A stretch of DNA of 64,000 bases from Piezodorus guildinii (taxonomy: Eukaryota; Arthropoda; Insecta; Hemiptera; Pentatomidae): assembly GCA_023052935.1 (NCBI GenBank), contig CM041292.1, forward strand, positions 27,300,954 to 27,364,953, in the 5' to 3' direction. The notes below the pieces were generated by a model. It ran no database searches and had not been told where the DNA came from. It worked only from the letters and a program-made list of their open reading frames with translations. The translations under genes and the position numbers were made by a program. Within the stretch, counting starts at the first letter, position 1, and every line of letters starts with the position of its first letter. Shown here one piece after another: positions 35,801-40,999 of the stretch.

Positions 35801-38691
35801 AGTATTGTAAATCTTCTGGTGGGAACACCGGTCTGAGGGACCACTATAGTTCATAAAAATGCCAGTGAGCGGGTTCCTGATGGCAAATGTTCCCAGATCG
35901 TGTGTCAGAAAGATGTTTCTACCAGAAGGTAAAAATAAACAATTCTAAATTTTAGTGCAAAAAGAAAAAAAATATTGGTTTTATGTAAAATTAATAAGAG
36001 ATTTTTGCTCTTTCTGTAAAATTGCTAAGGATGGATATAGCACCTTTTAGAAATCAATGTCTCAATTACAACATTCTTTGAATATTAAAATAATGTATTA
36101 TTTTCCATTTTTAAAGGGCTTAAATTGCAAGGTGCACAGTGTAGAAATAATCAACTTCTCCTCACATCTACAATTATGATGGACCTGCCTACAACATTAC
36201 TTAGGTGGCACAGGTTAGTAATTAATATTTCACATTATTTTATTTTATTAACACCTTGAATAAGTATTTCCTTTTATAATCAGATATGAAACAATCCAGT
36301 GTGCTTTCTTATATAATGAGGTATGAAATAATTTGGTGCATACAAAACATGACTTTCACTTATCTTCGTTGTTTAAATTAATTTAAGAACTTTTAATTAA
36401 GTTAGTGTTTAAAAAAAAACAGGATTAAAGAATTAAATTGAATTTCGATAGAAACATGTGTTTCATTAAATTATCTATTATATTATTGTCTGTGACAATC
36501 ACTTAGTTTTATCCGCTTTTCATCACATTCCATTACCTTATACTACTGGGTGTATAAAATAATATTTTCCAACGGTATATTGTATATTTATATTACTTGT
36601 TTAATATTACTTATCCTTAATTATTGAATCAAAACAAGTACTAATTCAAATGCACTTCATTAACCATTACATACCACATTACAACATATTTGATCCACAT
36701 TTTTCTGACAACCACTCACAATCTGATCTTATTAAACACTTAAAACATGTGATCTATTTAGTAGCCACATATATCATTACTGTTAATATGTTAAATGTTC
36801 AATATTAATGTTAATATTTAATGTTCAAAACCAAAAAAAAAAAAAAATATATTTTTGCTCTTTTCTCCTTTAGTTATCAGATTCATTCAACTCATATATA
36901 AACCTATTTTTTTTATGAACGCTAACAAGATGATATGGTAAATTTTTTCAAATCTAAAAAATTTAAGGTACTTCAGAAAAAGAAAATTTAAAATATTTAA
37001 GCCTTTCAGGCTATTTCAATCAGAAAGAAACCTACATGTATTATTATTATTTTAAATTTTACATTGATATAGCCGTTTTTGATACAATCTTAAAAAGAAG
37101 CTAATTGCATAGTATAAAGTGGCTCTTCTGGTTTTCAGATTTGTTGAAAAAGTTGCTGTAACATCTGAATGTATACACACTCACACTCTTAAAATATGAA
37201 ATGTCAGTCTTATACAACTTATTGAGTTTTTGAGCTAGACTTACCACACACATAGACTTTTTTGTGGGACTTGGTCAATTTGACTCTTTGAACGTGTATT
37301 TCCAGGGAAAACTGGAATTAAAAAGTTTTCATGATTGCAATACTCTCCCTTACAATATATTTCATAAATAGATAGGTAAAAGTAAAACTTAAATAAAAGC
37401 AATAAAAAATTAGAACTTCCAGTTTAACTGGAAGGAATATGAATATTGTAATATGTTCAACTATGAAAATCCATACTAAACCACCACTGAACAACCTGTC
37501 CATGAATCAAATGACCTAAACACTTTTTTTAAAAACAATTATATTGACTTATTATTAGGGGTACTCACTACGTTTGCTATAGCATGCTATTTGTGCTATT
37601 GTGCTAAACCCATCAATTTTATACAGGAAATAACTGTAGAAACTCGACGGGTTTAGCAAAATAACACAAATAGCGTGCTATAGCAAACGTAGTGGGTACC
37701 CATAATATAACATAGTTATTGACTTCTGATTATGCTACTTTTATTAACTTGATAAATTATGAGGAACTGAAGAAAAAGAACATAACGATGAATGTCAACG
37801 AGACGAAGTACATGGTTATTTCAAGGGATGAGACAGACACTCTTTTGCCTATAAATAATCTTCTGGCTGAAAAAGTAGATACTATTAAATATCAGGATGT
37901 GGTGATAAGTAAGGATGGAAGATTAAATGAAGAAATAAATGCAAAATTATCAGCAGCAAGTAAAGTTTACCATGCGATCAACATAAAACCTGAATGCAAA
38001 GCTCATGCTGGAGACAATAAGGGGCTCTCAGCTGAGATGGCTTGGGCATGTCCGAAAGATGAAGAGAGGAAGATATCCGAGGCAAGCGATAGAGGCTCGA
38101 GTGGATGGTACAAGACCCAGGGGTAGAAGAACCACCTGGAGGATACATAGGAGGGAAAGAATATGTCAGCGTGACCCTAAGGAGAGTGAGACTAATGTGG
38201 GATGAGGCCAGGATCAGAGACGCCAATGGGCATCACTTCTGCAAAACCTCTACACCAACTAGGTGGAAGAGGAACGGAATATGATGAATGATTATATTAA
38301 TTATGAGGCAATTTTGAAAATTTTCAGGACACATTAGGTGGATATTTAGAATTCTAAAAGAATGTAGCCAGGGGATTTCTTTGGAAATGCCCTTTTTCAA
38401 TCTGCTATCTCAATTAATTTTTTTTTAGAAATAAATCACTAATATAATTGACAATTTTAACATGTATGTATAATATTCATAGTATTTATTACACTTGGTT
38501 ATTTTTTCATTTTAATTGTTAATAGGGCTGGCGGAGAGGGAGATTCCGGGAAGCTGTCTTTACCAGTATACCTTAATTCAACACGTAGCGAGCTTCTTTT
38601 CACTGTTGACTTGAACATCGCCCCAGGTCAAGAACCACACAGCTTCTACGAGAGGGGAGTAGCCCTCCTCACTTCAACAGCGCTCAACTAG
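2341..38691 (+). CDS. Dhc64C: Cytoplasmic dynein 1 heavy chain, C-terminal third (multi-exon, 5' end outside window)
   Basis: This is the minus-end-directed microtubule motor subunit (DYNC1H1 orthologue) of the cytoplasmic dynein-dynactin transport complex. Exons: 2341-2542; 4916-5111 or 7168-7366 (alternatives); 10485-10602; 12153-12368; 12494-12649; 12821-12994; 13081-13242; 14336-14541; 14631-14722; 14883-15094; 16312-16488; 18073-18302; 18384-18546; 20199-20376; 21590-21703; 22317-22725; 25790-25995; 26184-26314; 27996-28186; 31126-31254; 31627-31706; 32332-32449; 34100-34277; 36117-36213; 38526-38691. All introns are GT-AG and all phases agree except across 20199-20376, which lacks one base. 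Together they encode about 1,434 residues: stalk coiled coils, microtubule-binding domain, AAA5, AAA6 and C-terminal domain, ending [16 protein letters not shown]. The N-terminal two thirds (tail, linker, AAA1-4) must lie upstream. Apart from that one deletion the frame is intact, so this looks like a functional gene. Confidence 0.95.
3349..3674 (+). mobile_element. Non-autonomous hAT-type MITE
   Basis: This 326-bp AT-rich segment has terminal inverted repeats tagaggtgggcataatc and gattatgcccacccct(a). It is flanked by 8-bp duplications gttgttac (3341-3348) and gttgttgc (3675-3682), 7 of 8 matching. The GGTGGGCA-type terminus and 8-bp duplication are hAT hallmarks. It has no coding potential. 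The interior carries repeated 'attcgaatgat' palindromic blocks. The rest of the 2543-4915 intron is AT-rich with nothing I recognise. Confidence 0.8.
4916..5111 (+). CDS. Dhc64C: Dynein mutually exclusive exon 'a' (coiled coil 1 / microtubule-binding domain)
   Basis: The exon is 196 nt, phase 1 to phase 2. It encodes 66 residues starting [20 protein letters not shown] and running through [18 protein letters not shown] to FNTDDLT. In dynein this covers the end of coiled coil 1, the NPP junction and the first helices of the microtubule-binding domain. It is about 72% identical to exon 7168-7366. Splice sites are weak: the acceptor 'gatgatggcctag' has no adjacent pyrimidine tract and the donor is AC|GTTCGT. 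Using both exons, or neither, breaks the frame, so this is an alternative to 7168-7366. Confidence 0.9.
5879..6165 (-). repeat. SINE family B, full copy with target-site duplication
   Basis: A tRNA-derived SINE on the minus strand. The head lies at 6165 downwards, with A-box-like 'tagcatagtagctagca' and B-box-like 'ggttcaaaccc'; the body ends in a short tail near 5879. A perfect 14-bp duplication, agtatgcaatagtt, flanks it at 5865-5878 and 6166-6179. Other copies are at 24484-24771, 40655-40930 and 46818-47400. The rest of the 5112-7167 intron is AT-rich with no recognised feature. Confidence 0.88.
7168..7366 (+). CDS. Dhc64C: Dynein mutually exclusive exon 'b' (coiled coil 1 / microtubule-binding domain)
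   Basis: The exon is 199 nt, phase 1 to phase 2. It encodes 67 residues starting [20 protein letters not shown] and running through [18 protein letters not shown] to FSTENIS. It is homologous to exon 4916-5111 over its whole length, one codon longer, with the same phases. It has a long pyrimidine tract before 'ccctacag' and a consensus donor TC|GTATGT, so it looks like the default choice. Differences cluster at the coiled-coil end, in the turn after LLLGE and at the C-terminal edge. Confidence 0.93.
8040..8610 (-). pseudogene. Degenerate LINE reverse transcriptase fragment
   Basis: On the minus strand the region near 8600 reads [18 protein letters not shown], the LINE reverse-transcriptase active-site motif. 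Further fragments resemble the thumb and C-terminal region ('AKRMIASI', 'YIKPS'), with several stops and frame changes. It is an old intronic relic. The surrounding intron (7367-10484) shows no other gene. Confidence 0.6.
9416..9465 (+). repeat. A50 homopolymer
   Basis: An uninterrupted run of 50 A. It may be the tail of a retrotransposed sequence, but I recognise no element upstream. Its true length is likely uncertain because such runs are hard to sequence. Confidence 0.95.
10485..10602 (+). CDS. Dhc64C: Dynein exon: microtubule-binding domain, distal part
   Basis: Phase 2 to phase 0. It starts [15 protein letters not shown] and ends [12 protein letters not shown], the conserved far half of the microtubule-binding domain leading into coiled coil 2. 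It is common to both alternative forms. Confidence 0.95.
11544..11690. mobile_element. 147-bp foldback element, copy 1
   Basis: The arms aggggtactcactacgtttg...caaacgtagtgagtacccct are nearly perfect inverted repeats that continue inward through 'gctatagcatg' and the 'ttgctaaaccc' region, so the whole unit folds into a long hairpin. A near-identical copy lies at 37557-37703. There is no coding capacity. The target duplication is unresolved (ctagtata versus gtagtaac, 5 of 8 matching). The rest of this intron is featureless. Confidence 0.85.
12153..12368 (+). CDS. Dhc64C: Dynein exon: stalk coiled coil 2
   Basis: 72 codons, phase 0 both ends. It starts [19 protein letters not shown] and continues as a charged helical segment to LENVQAK. 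This is the return strand of the stalk that pairs with the exon 2341-2542 product. Confidence 0.95.
12494..12649 (+). CDS. Dhc64C: Dynein exon: end of coiled coil 2 and start of AAA5
   Basis: 52 codons, phase 0 both ends. It reads [19 protein letters not shown] through [19 protein letters not shown], the conserved junction of stalk base and AAA5. Confidence 0.95.
12821..12994 (+). CDS. Dhc64C: Dynein exon: AAA5
   Basis: 58 codons, phase 0 both ends. It reads [12 protein letters not shown] through [19 protein letters not shown] and ENAIMLK, typical AAA5 sequence. Confidence 0.95.
13081..13242 (+). CDS. Dhc64C: Dynein exon: AAA5
   Basis: 54 codons, phase 0 both ends. It begins [19 protein letters not shown] and ends [13 protein letters not shown], among the most conserved stretches of cytoplasmic dynein AAA5. 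Confidence 0.95.
13833..13873 (+). repeat. A41 homopolymer
   Basis: A run of 41 A within the 13243-14335 intron. No associated element is recognised; the rest of that intron shows nothing. Confidence 0.9.
14336..14541 (+). CDS. Dhc64C: Dynein exon: AAA5
   Basis: Phase 0 to phase 2. It reads [19 protein letters not shown], then [20 protein letters not shown] and ends [12 protein letters not shown]. The final AG is completed by the next exon to give Arg. Confidence 0.95.
14631..14722 (+). CDS. Dhc64C: Dynein exon: AAA5 to strut helix
   Basis: Phase 2 to phase 1. It reads [18 protein letters not shown] and ends KRSDLLKLQ. This starts the helical segment that in known dynein structures forms the strut (buttress) supporting the stalk. 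Confidence 0.94.
14883..15094 (+). CDS. Dhc64C: Dynein exon: strut / AAA5-AAA6 linker helices
   Basis: Phase 1 to phase 0. It reads [20 protein letters not shown], then [14 protein letters not shown] and ends [10 protein letters not shown]; strongly helical. The following 15095-16311 intron holds no feature I recognise. Confidence 0.94.
16312..16488 (+). CDS. Dhc64C: Dynein exon: approach to AAA6
   Basis: 59 codons, phase 0 both ends. It reads [20 protein letters not shown] and ends [15 protein letters not shown]. The next intron, 16489-18072, is AT-rich with nothing recognisable. Confidence 0.94.
18073..18302 (+). CDS. Dhc64C: Dynein exon: AAA5-AAA6 region
   Basis: Phase 0 to phase 2. It reads [19 protein letters not shown], then [12 protein letters not shown] and ends [11 protein letters not shown]. 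The segment around [13 protein letters not shown] is a variable loop. Confidence 0.94.
18384..18546 (+). CDS. Dhc64C: Dynein exon: AAA6 start
   Basis: Phase 2 to phase 0. It reads [17 protein letters not shown], then [12 protein letters not shown] and ends MNRLLLIQ with donor GTGAGG. Confidence 0.93.
18612..19841 (+). pseudogene. Degenerate mariner transposon in dynein intron
   Basis: An inactivated mariner of roughly 1.2 kb. The left end is ttgggctgtgaaataag after a TA (18610-18611); a decayed right end lies near 19820-19841. In the + direction broken pieces of transposase are readable: [11 protein letters not shown] (first catalytic Asp), a degenerate second-Asp region near 19485-19500 (the family DNARPH motif), a decayed third-Asp region 'SPDWVPTGY', and DNDGSFVVD before a stop at about 19758. 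Several frame changes separate them. Its left end resembles that of the deleted mariner at 28630-30438. Confidence 0.8.
20199..20376 (+). CDS. Dhc64C: Dynein exon with a one-base deletion (AAA6)
   Basis: It opens phase 0 as [20 protein letters not shown] and, read straight, soon hits a TGA. A second frame from about 20277 reads [15 protein letters not shown], then [15 protein letters not shown], and splices correctly (phase 2) into exon 21590-21703. The family pattern (P-x-AE-x-x-LDL) is restored by supposing one missing G between 20276 and 20277, where 'gagct' replaces an expected 'gaggct'. The usual FRPDR at the exon start reads VRGDR. A consensus-sequence error or a real allelic mutation are both possible. 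Confidence 0.85.
20842..21445. repeat. AT-rich interspersed repeat with A-tracts
   Basis: It contains A-runs near 20842-20863 and 21001-21020, a short palindrome ggtttattattttcaataat at about 20970, and 'cctc..tcaaaatttga' just after the second run. The same order (palindrome, A-run, 'ccctcaaaatttga') recurs at 27010-27130, and the palindrome alone near 48152. The class of element is unknown. Confidence 0.5.
21590..21703 (+). CDS. Dhc64C: Dynein exon: AAA6
   Basis: Phase 2 to phase 2. It reads [20 protein letters not shown] and ends NMAVRSGR, conserved AAA6 sequence. Confidence 0.95.
22317..22725 (+). CDS. Dhc64C: Dynein exon: AAA6 core and start of C-terminal domain
   Basis: The longest dynein exon here (409 nt), phase 2 to phase 0. 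It reads [55 protein letters not shown], then [20 protein letters not shown] and [14 protein letters not shown], all hallmark dynein motifs. Confidence 0.97.
23163..24363 (-). pseudogene. Tc3-like (Tc1/mariner superfamily) element, inactivated
   Basis: The terminal inverted repeats are cagtgtcaaaatgttagac (23163) and the reverse of gtcataacattttgtcactg (to 24363). A second copy of the terminal motif, gtcaaaatgtcagacacact, lies about 190 bp inside the left end, like the internal transposase site of Tc3. The minus strand encodes broken transposase: [18 protein letters not shown] with the first Asp, a nonsense codon exactly before the DNTPLHSA second-Asp motif, and [12 protein letters not shown] with the final Glu. 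A SINE sits inside at 23470-23758. Confidence 0.85.
23470..23758 (+). repeat. SINE family A, full copy inserted in the Tc3-like element
   Basis: A tRNA-derived head (A-box-like 'tggttgagtggctag', B-box-like 'gttcgaatccc') is followed by a body ending in an A-rich tail. A perfect 12-bp target duplication, atgaatcttaca, flanks it at 23458-23469 and 23759-23770. Confidence 0.93.
24484..24771 (-). repeat. SINE family B, full copy with target-site duplication
   Basis: Nearly identical to the copy at 5879-6165 and in the same orientation. A perfect 13-bp duplication, tataaatatagga, flanks it at 24471-24483 and 24772-24784. The tRNA-like head is at the high-coordinate end. The remaining intron to 25789 is AT-rich and featureless. 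Confidence 0.92.
25790..25995 (+). CDS. Dhc64C: Dynein exon: C-terminal domain
   Basis: Phase 0 to phase 2. It reads [34 protein letters not shown] and ends [12 protein letters not shown]. Confidence 0.96.
26184..26314 (+). CDS. Dhc64C: Dynein exon: C-terminal domain
   Basis: Phase 2 to phase 1. It reads [18 protein letters not shown], then [19 protein letters not shown]. Confidence 0.96.
26941..26992 (+). ncRNA. Degenerate hammerhead-ribozyme-like motif
   Basis: It contains CCTGATGA, a possible stem II (agacc...gggtt, imperfect), GAAAC and a short stem III hairpin (cgc-tttcta-gcg). The base expected to be U before the cleavage site is C, so activity is unlikely. An AT-rich segment and an A-run follow (to 27070). 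Comparable motifs lie near 28305-28350 (minus) and, weakly, near 43326. Confidence 0.3.
27581..27900 (+). repeat. SINE family C, full copy
   Basis: It begins 'gggaacggcgtggtttagtg', with an A-box-like 'tggtttagtggatagagca' and a B-box-like 'gggttagaatcccgg', and ends with the family tail 'ttcatgggttgtagaggtac'. The tataagtta duplication is at 27572-27580 and 27901-27909. It lies in the intron before exon 27996. Confidence 0.88.
27996..28186 (+). CDS. Dhc64C: Dynein exon: C-terminal domain, variable loop
   Basis: Phase 1 to phase 0. It reads [20 protein letters not shown], a Pro/Gly-rich variable loop, then [20 protein letters not shown]. The loop is the least conserved part of the dynein C-terminus. 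Confidence 0.95.
28305..28350 (-). ncRNA. Hammerhead-like motif, minus strand
   Basis: On the minus strand it reads CCTGATAA, then a perfect stem (aggccta-taatt-taggcc), then CAAAC and a small tgg/cca stem followed by GTA. This resembles a hammerhead core with two changes (CTGATAA for CTGATGA, CAAAC for GAAAC). The pattern is seen; activity is inference. Confidence 0.3.
28755..30040 (+). mobile_element. Complete mariner transposon, 1286 bp
   Basis: Terminal inverted repeats of about 29 bp (tcgggctgatgcgaaattaa inward from the left; the right end read inward starts ttgggttgatgcaaaattaa) differ at only a few positions. TA duplications flank both sides (28753-28754, 30041-30042). Length is as expected for a full mariner. 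It encodes one uninterrupted transposase at 28944-29963, so it may be recently or still active. It lies in a dynein intron, in the host gene's orientation. Confidence 0.96.
28944..29963 (+). CDS. Mariner transposase (339 aa), intact
   Basis: This is the DDE/D transposase that cuts and pastes its mariner element at TA sites. The ATG at 28944 was chosen because it gives the family length and the N-terminal helix-turn-helix starts at once ([20 protein letters not shown]); the frame is also open 36 codons upstream. The second DNA-binding domain contains [20 protein letters not shown], the linker has WVPHQL, and the catalytic triad is D151 (VTCDEKW), D243 (LLHDNARPH) and D278 ([13 protein letters not shown]), a canonical DD34D spacing. 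It ends DGNYFD. It resembles the cecropia/Hsmar1-like group from family knowledge. There are no stops or frame changes. Confidence 0.96.
   Translation: MSKCDFRQIYFYEFKLGRSAAQTARNINEVWGQGAINECTVQRWFQKFRRGDFDLEDKEGRGRHLALDNDQLRSKVEEDPTKTTREMAAELGVNQSTVVRHLEAIGKVKKLAKWVPHQLNDHQKNRRFEICSMLVTRNKNDPFLDRIVTCDEKWILYDNRRRSSQWLGKDEQPKPFPKPNLHPKKVMVTVWWYNAGVIHYSFLNRGETITADKYCHEIDSMNQKLQRLCPALMNRKGPILLHDNARPHVAQPTLRRLHELGYEVLQHPPYSPDLSPTDFHFFRHLDNFLREKNFQNQDDIENSFHDFIESRDSDFFSGGIRKLVERWQKCIDSDGNYFD
31126..31254 (+). CDS. Dhc64C: Dynein exon: C-terminal domain
   Basis: 43 codons, phase 0 both ends: [18 protein letters not shown], ending TDVVAICQ. Confidence 0.96.
31627..31706 (+). CDS. Dhc64C: Dynein exon: C-terminal domain
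   Basis: Phase 0 to phase 2: [19 protein letters not shown], ending ILPSGWR plus two bases of the next Arg. Confidence 0.95.
31922..32150 (+). repeat. SINE family C, 5'-truncated
   Basis: It starts at the B-box region ('gggtcctgggttcgaatcccgg') and runs to the family tail 'ttcatgggttgtagaggtat'. It is more diverged than the 27581 copy and lacks the A-box half. Confidence 0.75.
32332..32449 (+). CDS. Dhc64C: Dynein exon: C-terminal domain
   Basis: Phase 2 to phase 0: [20 protein letters not shown], ending RGPSEIK. Confidence 0.96.
32488..32820 (+). pseudogene. Jockey-type LINE 3' fragment
   Basis: It encodes the C-terminus of a jockey-like reverse transcriptase: [37 protein letters not shown] and [12 protein letters not shown] before a stop. 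It is the same family as the copy at 184-864. A T-run (about 32859-32887) follows. A second, more decayed piece of the family ([14 protein letters not shown]) is at about 32980-33180. Confidence 0.82.
33231..33810 (-). mobile_element. Solo LTR (580 bp) with 4-bp target duplication
   Basis: It has TG...CA ends (tgtaatgggc at 33231, gactgtaaca ending 33810) and an identical CTTA on each side (33227-33230, 33811-33814). Read on the minus strand it has a TATA box (tataaatacagg, 33620-33631), then an AATAAA-type signal (near 33287), in the order expected for an LTR. No internal retrotransposon sequence adjoins it, so it is a recombined solo LTR. The 4-bp duplication suggests the gypsy group. A CA microsatellite lies inside (near 33511-33521). 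Confidence 0.85.
34100..34277 (+). CDS. Dhc64C: Dynein exon: C-terminal domain
   Basis: Phase 0 to phase 1: [35 protein letters not shown], ending ECSFSVT. Confidence 0.96.
34384..35346 (-). mobile_element. Truncated Helitron
   Basis: On the minus strand it starts TCTATACTAATATTATAAAG (from 35346) and ends in a GC-rich hairpin (gacgaagtcgcgcg) then CTAG with a following T (34384), the Helitron signature. It still encodes a piece of the Pif1-like helicase, reading [20 protein letters not shown] (minus, near 35065-35005). A deleted mariner (34461-34907) is inserted in it. The element itself is only about 515 bp and cannot be autonomous. Confidence 0.75.
34461..34907 (-). mobile_element. Internally deleted mariner inside the Helitron
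   Basis: The terminal repeats ttgggttgtccggaaagtt and aacttttcggacgacccaa are near-perfect, with TA on each side (34459-34460, 34908-34909). Only the N-terminus of a transposase survives on the minus strand ([20 protein letters not shown], then [19 protein letters not shown]). The catalytic core is missing. Confidence 0.92.
35640..36080 (+). repeat. AT-rich interspersed repeat shared with 3095-3320
   Basis: Blocks such as 'aaatgcaattattttt', 'attaagag..agatttttg' and 'tagaaatcaatgtc' recur in the same order in the intron at about 3095-3320. This copy is interrupted at about 35818-35928 by a segment with short inverted ends (cttctggt...accagaag), perhaps a MITE. Class unknown. Confidence 0.45.
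36117..36213 (+). CDS. Dhc64C: Dynein exon: C-terminal domain
   Basis: Phase 1 to phase 2: [20 protein letters not shown], ending TTLLRWH plus two bases of Arg. Confidence 0.95.
36350..37385 (+). repeat. Unclassified TIR repeat family, copy 1
   Basis: It starts gactttcacttatctt and ends gataggtaaaagtaaa, short inverted ends. Shared internal landmarks are 'gaaacatgtgtttcatta', 'ccaacggtatatt', 'tttgctcttttctcctttag' and 'gaaaactgga'. The same order occurs at 48171-49037 and 53239-54799, with end fragments at 60495-60690 and 61084-61353. No protein is encoded; a non-autonomous DNA transposon is the best guess. Confidence 0.6.
37557..37703. mobile_element. Foldback element, copy 2
   Basis: Almost identical to 11544-11690 and likewise a near-perfect hairpin (aggggtactcactacgtttg...caaacgtagtgggtaccc). 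It lies in the last dynein intron, immediately before a LINE fragment. Confidence 0.85.
37719..38285 (+). pseudogene. LINE reverse transcriptase C-terminal fragment
   Basis: The first part reads [16 protein letters not shown] and [18 protein letters not shown], the region after the YADD motif. After a frame change near 38000 it reads [20 protein letters not shown] and RPRGRR, the typical C-terminus of RTE/R1-like LINEs. It is a decayed relic. Confidence 0.75.
38526..38691 (+). CDS. Dhc64C: Dynein last exon with stop codon
   Basis: Phase 2 to stop TAG (38689-38691). It reads [20 protein letters not shown], then [22 protein letters not shown], the expected C-terminus of insect cytoplasmic dynein heavy chain. 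Confidence 0.97.
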
Positions 38692-38830
38692 TGCTAGATC
38701 ATATCTCTCTTTGTATTATGTACATATACATTTCCTTTTTCCTTTTGCCCTTTATCCTACCCTTTTCTACCCTTCATTATTTTTAACTTCATTGCTGGCT
38801 GTTAGTACCTACTTATCTGTATTAGTTTTT

Positions 38831-38836
38831 AATAAA
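38831..38836 (+). terminator. Dynein polyadenylation signal
   Basis: AATAAA lies 140 bases after the stop codon, giving a 3' UTR of about 165 nt. A genomic A-run begins about 25 bases later and could cause internal priming of cDNA. Confidence 0.7.
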
Positions 38837-39671
38837 TTATAATATAAAATATTAGATGGAAAAAAAAAAAAAAAATCAGAGAGAAAAGTATGTTTATATG
38901 GAAAAATTGGAATACTTAAAAGGTTAAAAACCGCCTCTATGTAATTATTTTGGTTATTTACTAATATTATTACTACGTTATATTTATAAAATATGTTCTC
39001 TGTATATATTTATATTTAGATATAAATTTTAATGAAAAGCAGTAAGTGTTTTAAAGAACCAATGTGTTACTTCATACGCTTATTTTATATTTTCTTATGT
39101 AATCATGTTAATAGTGCTTGTCTGCATTTTTATTATTTATTGTATCTAATTATTTCTCGAATCGGCACCAACATAATGGTTATTTTTTATTATTTAAATT
39201 CTTATATTTATAAAAGCGGAATTAATTTTATTTTAGTGTTAAAACATAAAGCCTGTGAATTATAAAATGGAGAAAAAAAAAAAAAAAAAAAAAAAAATAA
39301 TGGAAGGAAAATATAAATGGCCTCAAATTATAAATTTGTTTTTATTTCTCTTCCTATTCAATTTATTATTCATATTAATTAATTAAATCTTCTTAATCAT
39401 ATTAGTGTGAGACTTCTTAAAACTGCCTTTAGCTAACCAACTATGATAATACACTTCAGCTTGGCTAGTGAGTGCCTTTGTGTTGCAATGGGTTCTTGCA
39501 GGAAACTCATCTTAAGTGATGGCTGTATGGATACATTTTTGTATTTGCATGAATAATATAACTTTTATTTTATGTTTTTTAAAATGAAAAGAAGTTAAAT
39601 AAGTGGAAAGTAGCGGTTAGACAGGTAAGTTAGCCAAATGGTTTTAACCCCCATTCACACTTATGAAATTT

Positions 39672-39938
39672 GACAATAAAAAGCATTACTTAACTTTCTT
39701 TTATTATACCTTTATTTTTCTTCTCAATCTATTACATAAGTTTTCTACATTTCAGGGTTCTTTCCCCTCTATCAAGACTTTTTTTTAAAACACTTTTTAA
39801 CACACAACAAATTGTATTAAATTTCTAGCTTACTGTTATTCGTCCACTTTGAAATTTATTGGCTTAAAGTGGACTAAAACTATGTAATAGATTGAGAAGA
39901 AAAATAAAGGTGTAATAGTGCTTTTTATTGTGAAATAT
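39672..39938. repeat. Foldback/MITE-like inverted repeat
   Basis: The left arm at about 39672-39748 ('gacaataaaaagc', 'acctttatttttcttctcaa', 'tctattacataagtttt') is mirrored by the right arm at about 39874-39935 ('actatgtaatagattgag', 'aaaaataaaggt', 'gctttttattgt'). No coding content. Confidence 0.65.
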
Positions 39939-40654
39939 TAAACAAACTTCCTAAAAAATTATAAAATATAAGAAACTAGATTTGAAATTAGGTTTGGTGT
40001 ACTGGCCATGATTTGGAAAACAGAGAAAGTACAAGGGTAATGTTGTGATTATTTTTAATAAAGGTGTATAATAACTGAAAGTTAGTGATTAGGAGATAGA
40101 ATTTCACACCCTTTCAACCTACCTATAATAATATAAAATAACCATGTTTTTATATATAACTTAATCATTTATTTTTATTTTTTTGAACTTTTATTATAAA
40201 TAATGTTTAATTTCTCAAAAACATTTTGAAACAAATTGTAATATATCTCAATAAATATTTAAAAGGAAAAAAAAAAAAAATATCAGCCCGAAAGAAATTT
40301 GTTCAATATGTAATATGAAACATTATACCACTTAATAGTTTACAATTTACAGCTCAATTAGAAACCACCTCATCACACATGTAAACAAACTAACAGAAAG
40401 TCAATTTCGACACAACATTTACCATAAAAGAAACAATTAAAATCTGGCAGCACAAAAAAGAAAAAAAAGTTGTTTCTACTATAATTGAAAAAGCAATTTT
40501 TCATAATTTATTAAAACTGTTTGTTTAAATGTAATGACCGTTTTTTTTTTATTTTGATAATAATATTTGATGGTGGTATAGGAGTTTTTAAAAAGTAATG
40601 TTTGATGTTATCCAACTTTATTAAAAATAATCATGCCTTCTAATTCTACTGTGT

Positions 40655-40930
40655 GTTACCTGTAGCATAGTGGCTAGCATAACAGCCTTTTAAGCCCAAG
40701 GTCACAGGTTCAAACCCGTAGGTGGCCATAGGATTTTTTAATGGGAGTAAAAAATACTTAATTATGCCTTCCTCCAGAGAGAACTCTAAAAGGTGGTCCC
40801 AATACTGCAATATCAGGTACTTGTTAAAGATCCATATCCTAATTAAACCTGGATAGGCTAAATTTAGGACTCCCACTGTAGCACCGTCCAATTAGTAGCT
40901 AAAGTACCATAAATTAACGTTAAATAAATA
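40655..40930 (+). repeat. SINE family B copy, plus strand
   Basis: A head with 'gttacctgtagcatagtgg' and 'ggttcaaacccg', followed by the family B body ('aggattttttaatgggagta', 'ggataggctaaatttaggac'). It is more diverged than the copies at 5879 and 24484. Confidence 0.85.
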
Positions 40931-40999
40931 ATAAAACTCATAGGATTATTGTTCATGTTGTAATGGTAACTTCATATCCCTGAAAGCAAGATGACTTAT

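Noticed and set aside
11544..37703. CRISPR-like repeat from the two foldback copies
   Set aside because: Only two copies 26 kb apart in an animal gene, with no spacer structure.
2341..38691. Dynein locus as a pseudogene because of the frameshift
   Set aside because: All other exons, splice sites and phases are intact over more than 1,400 codons, which decay would not leave.
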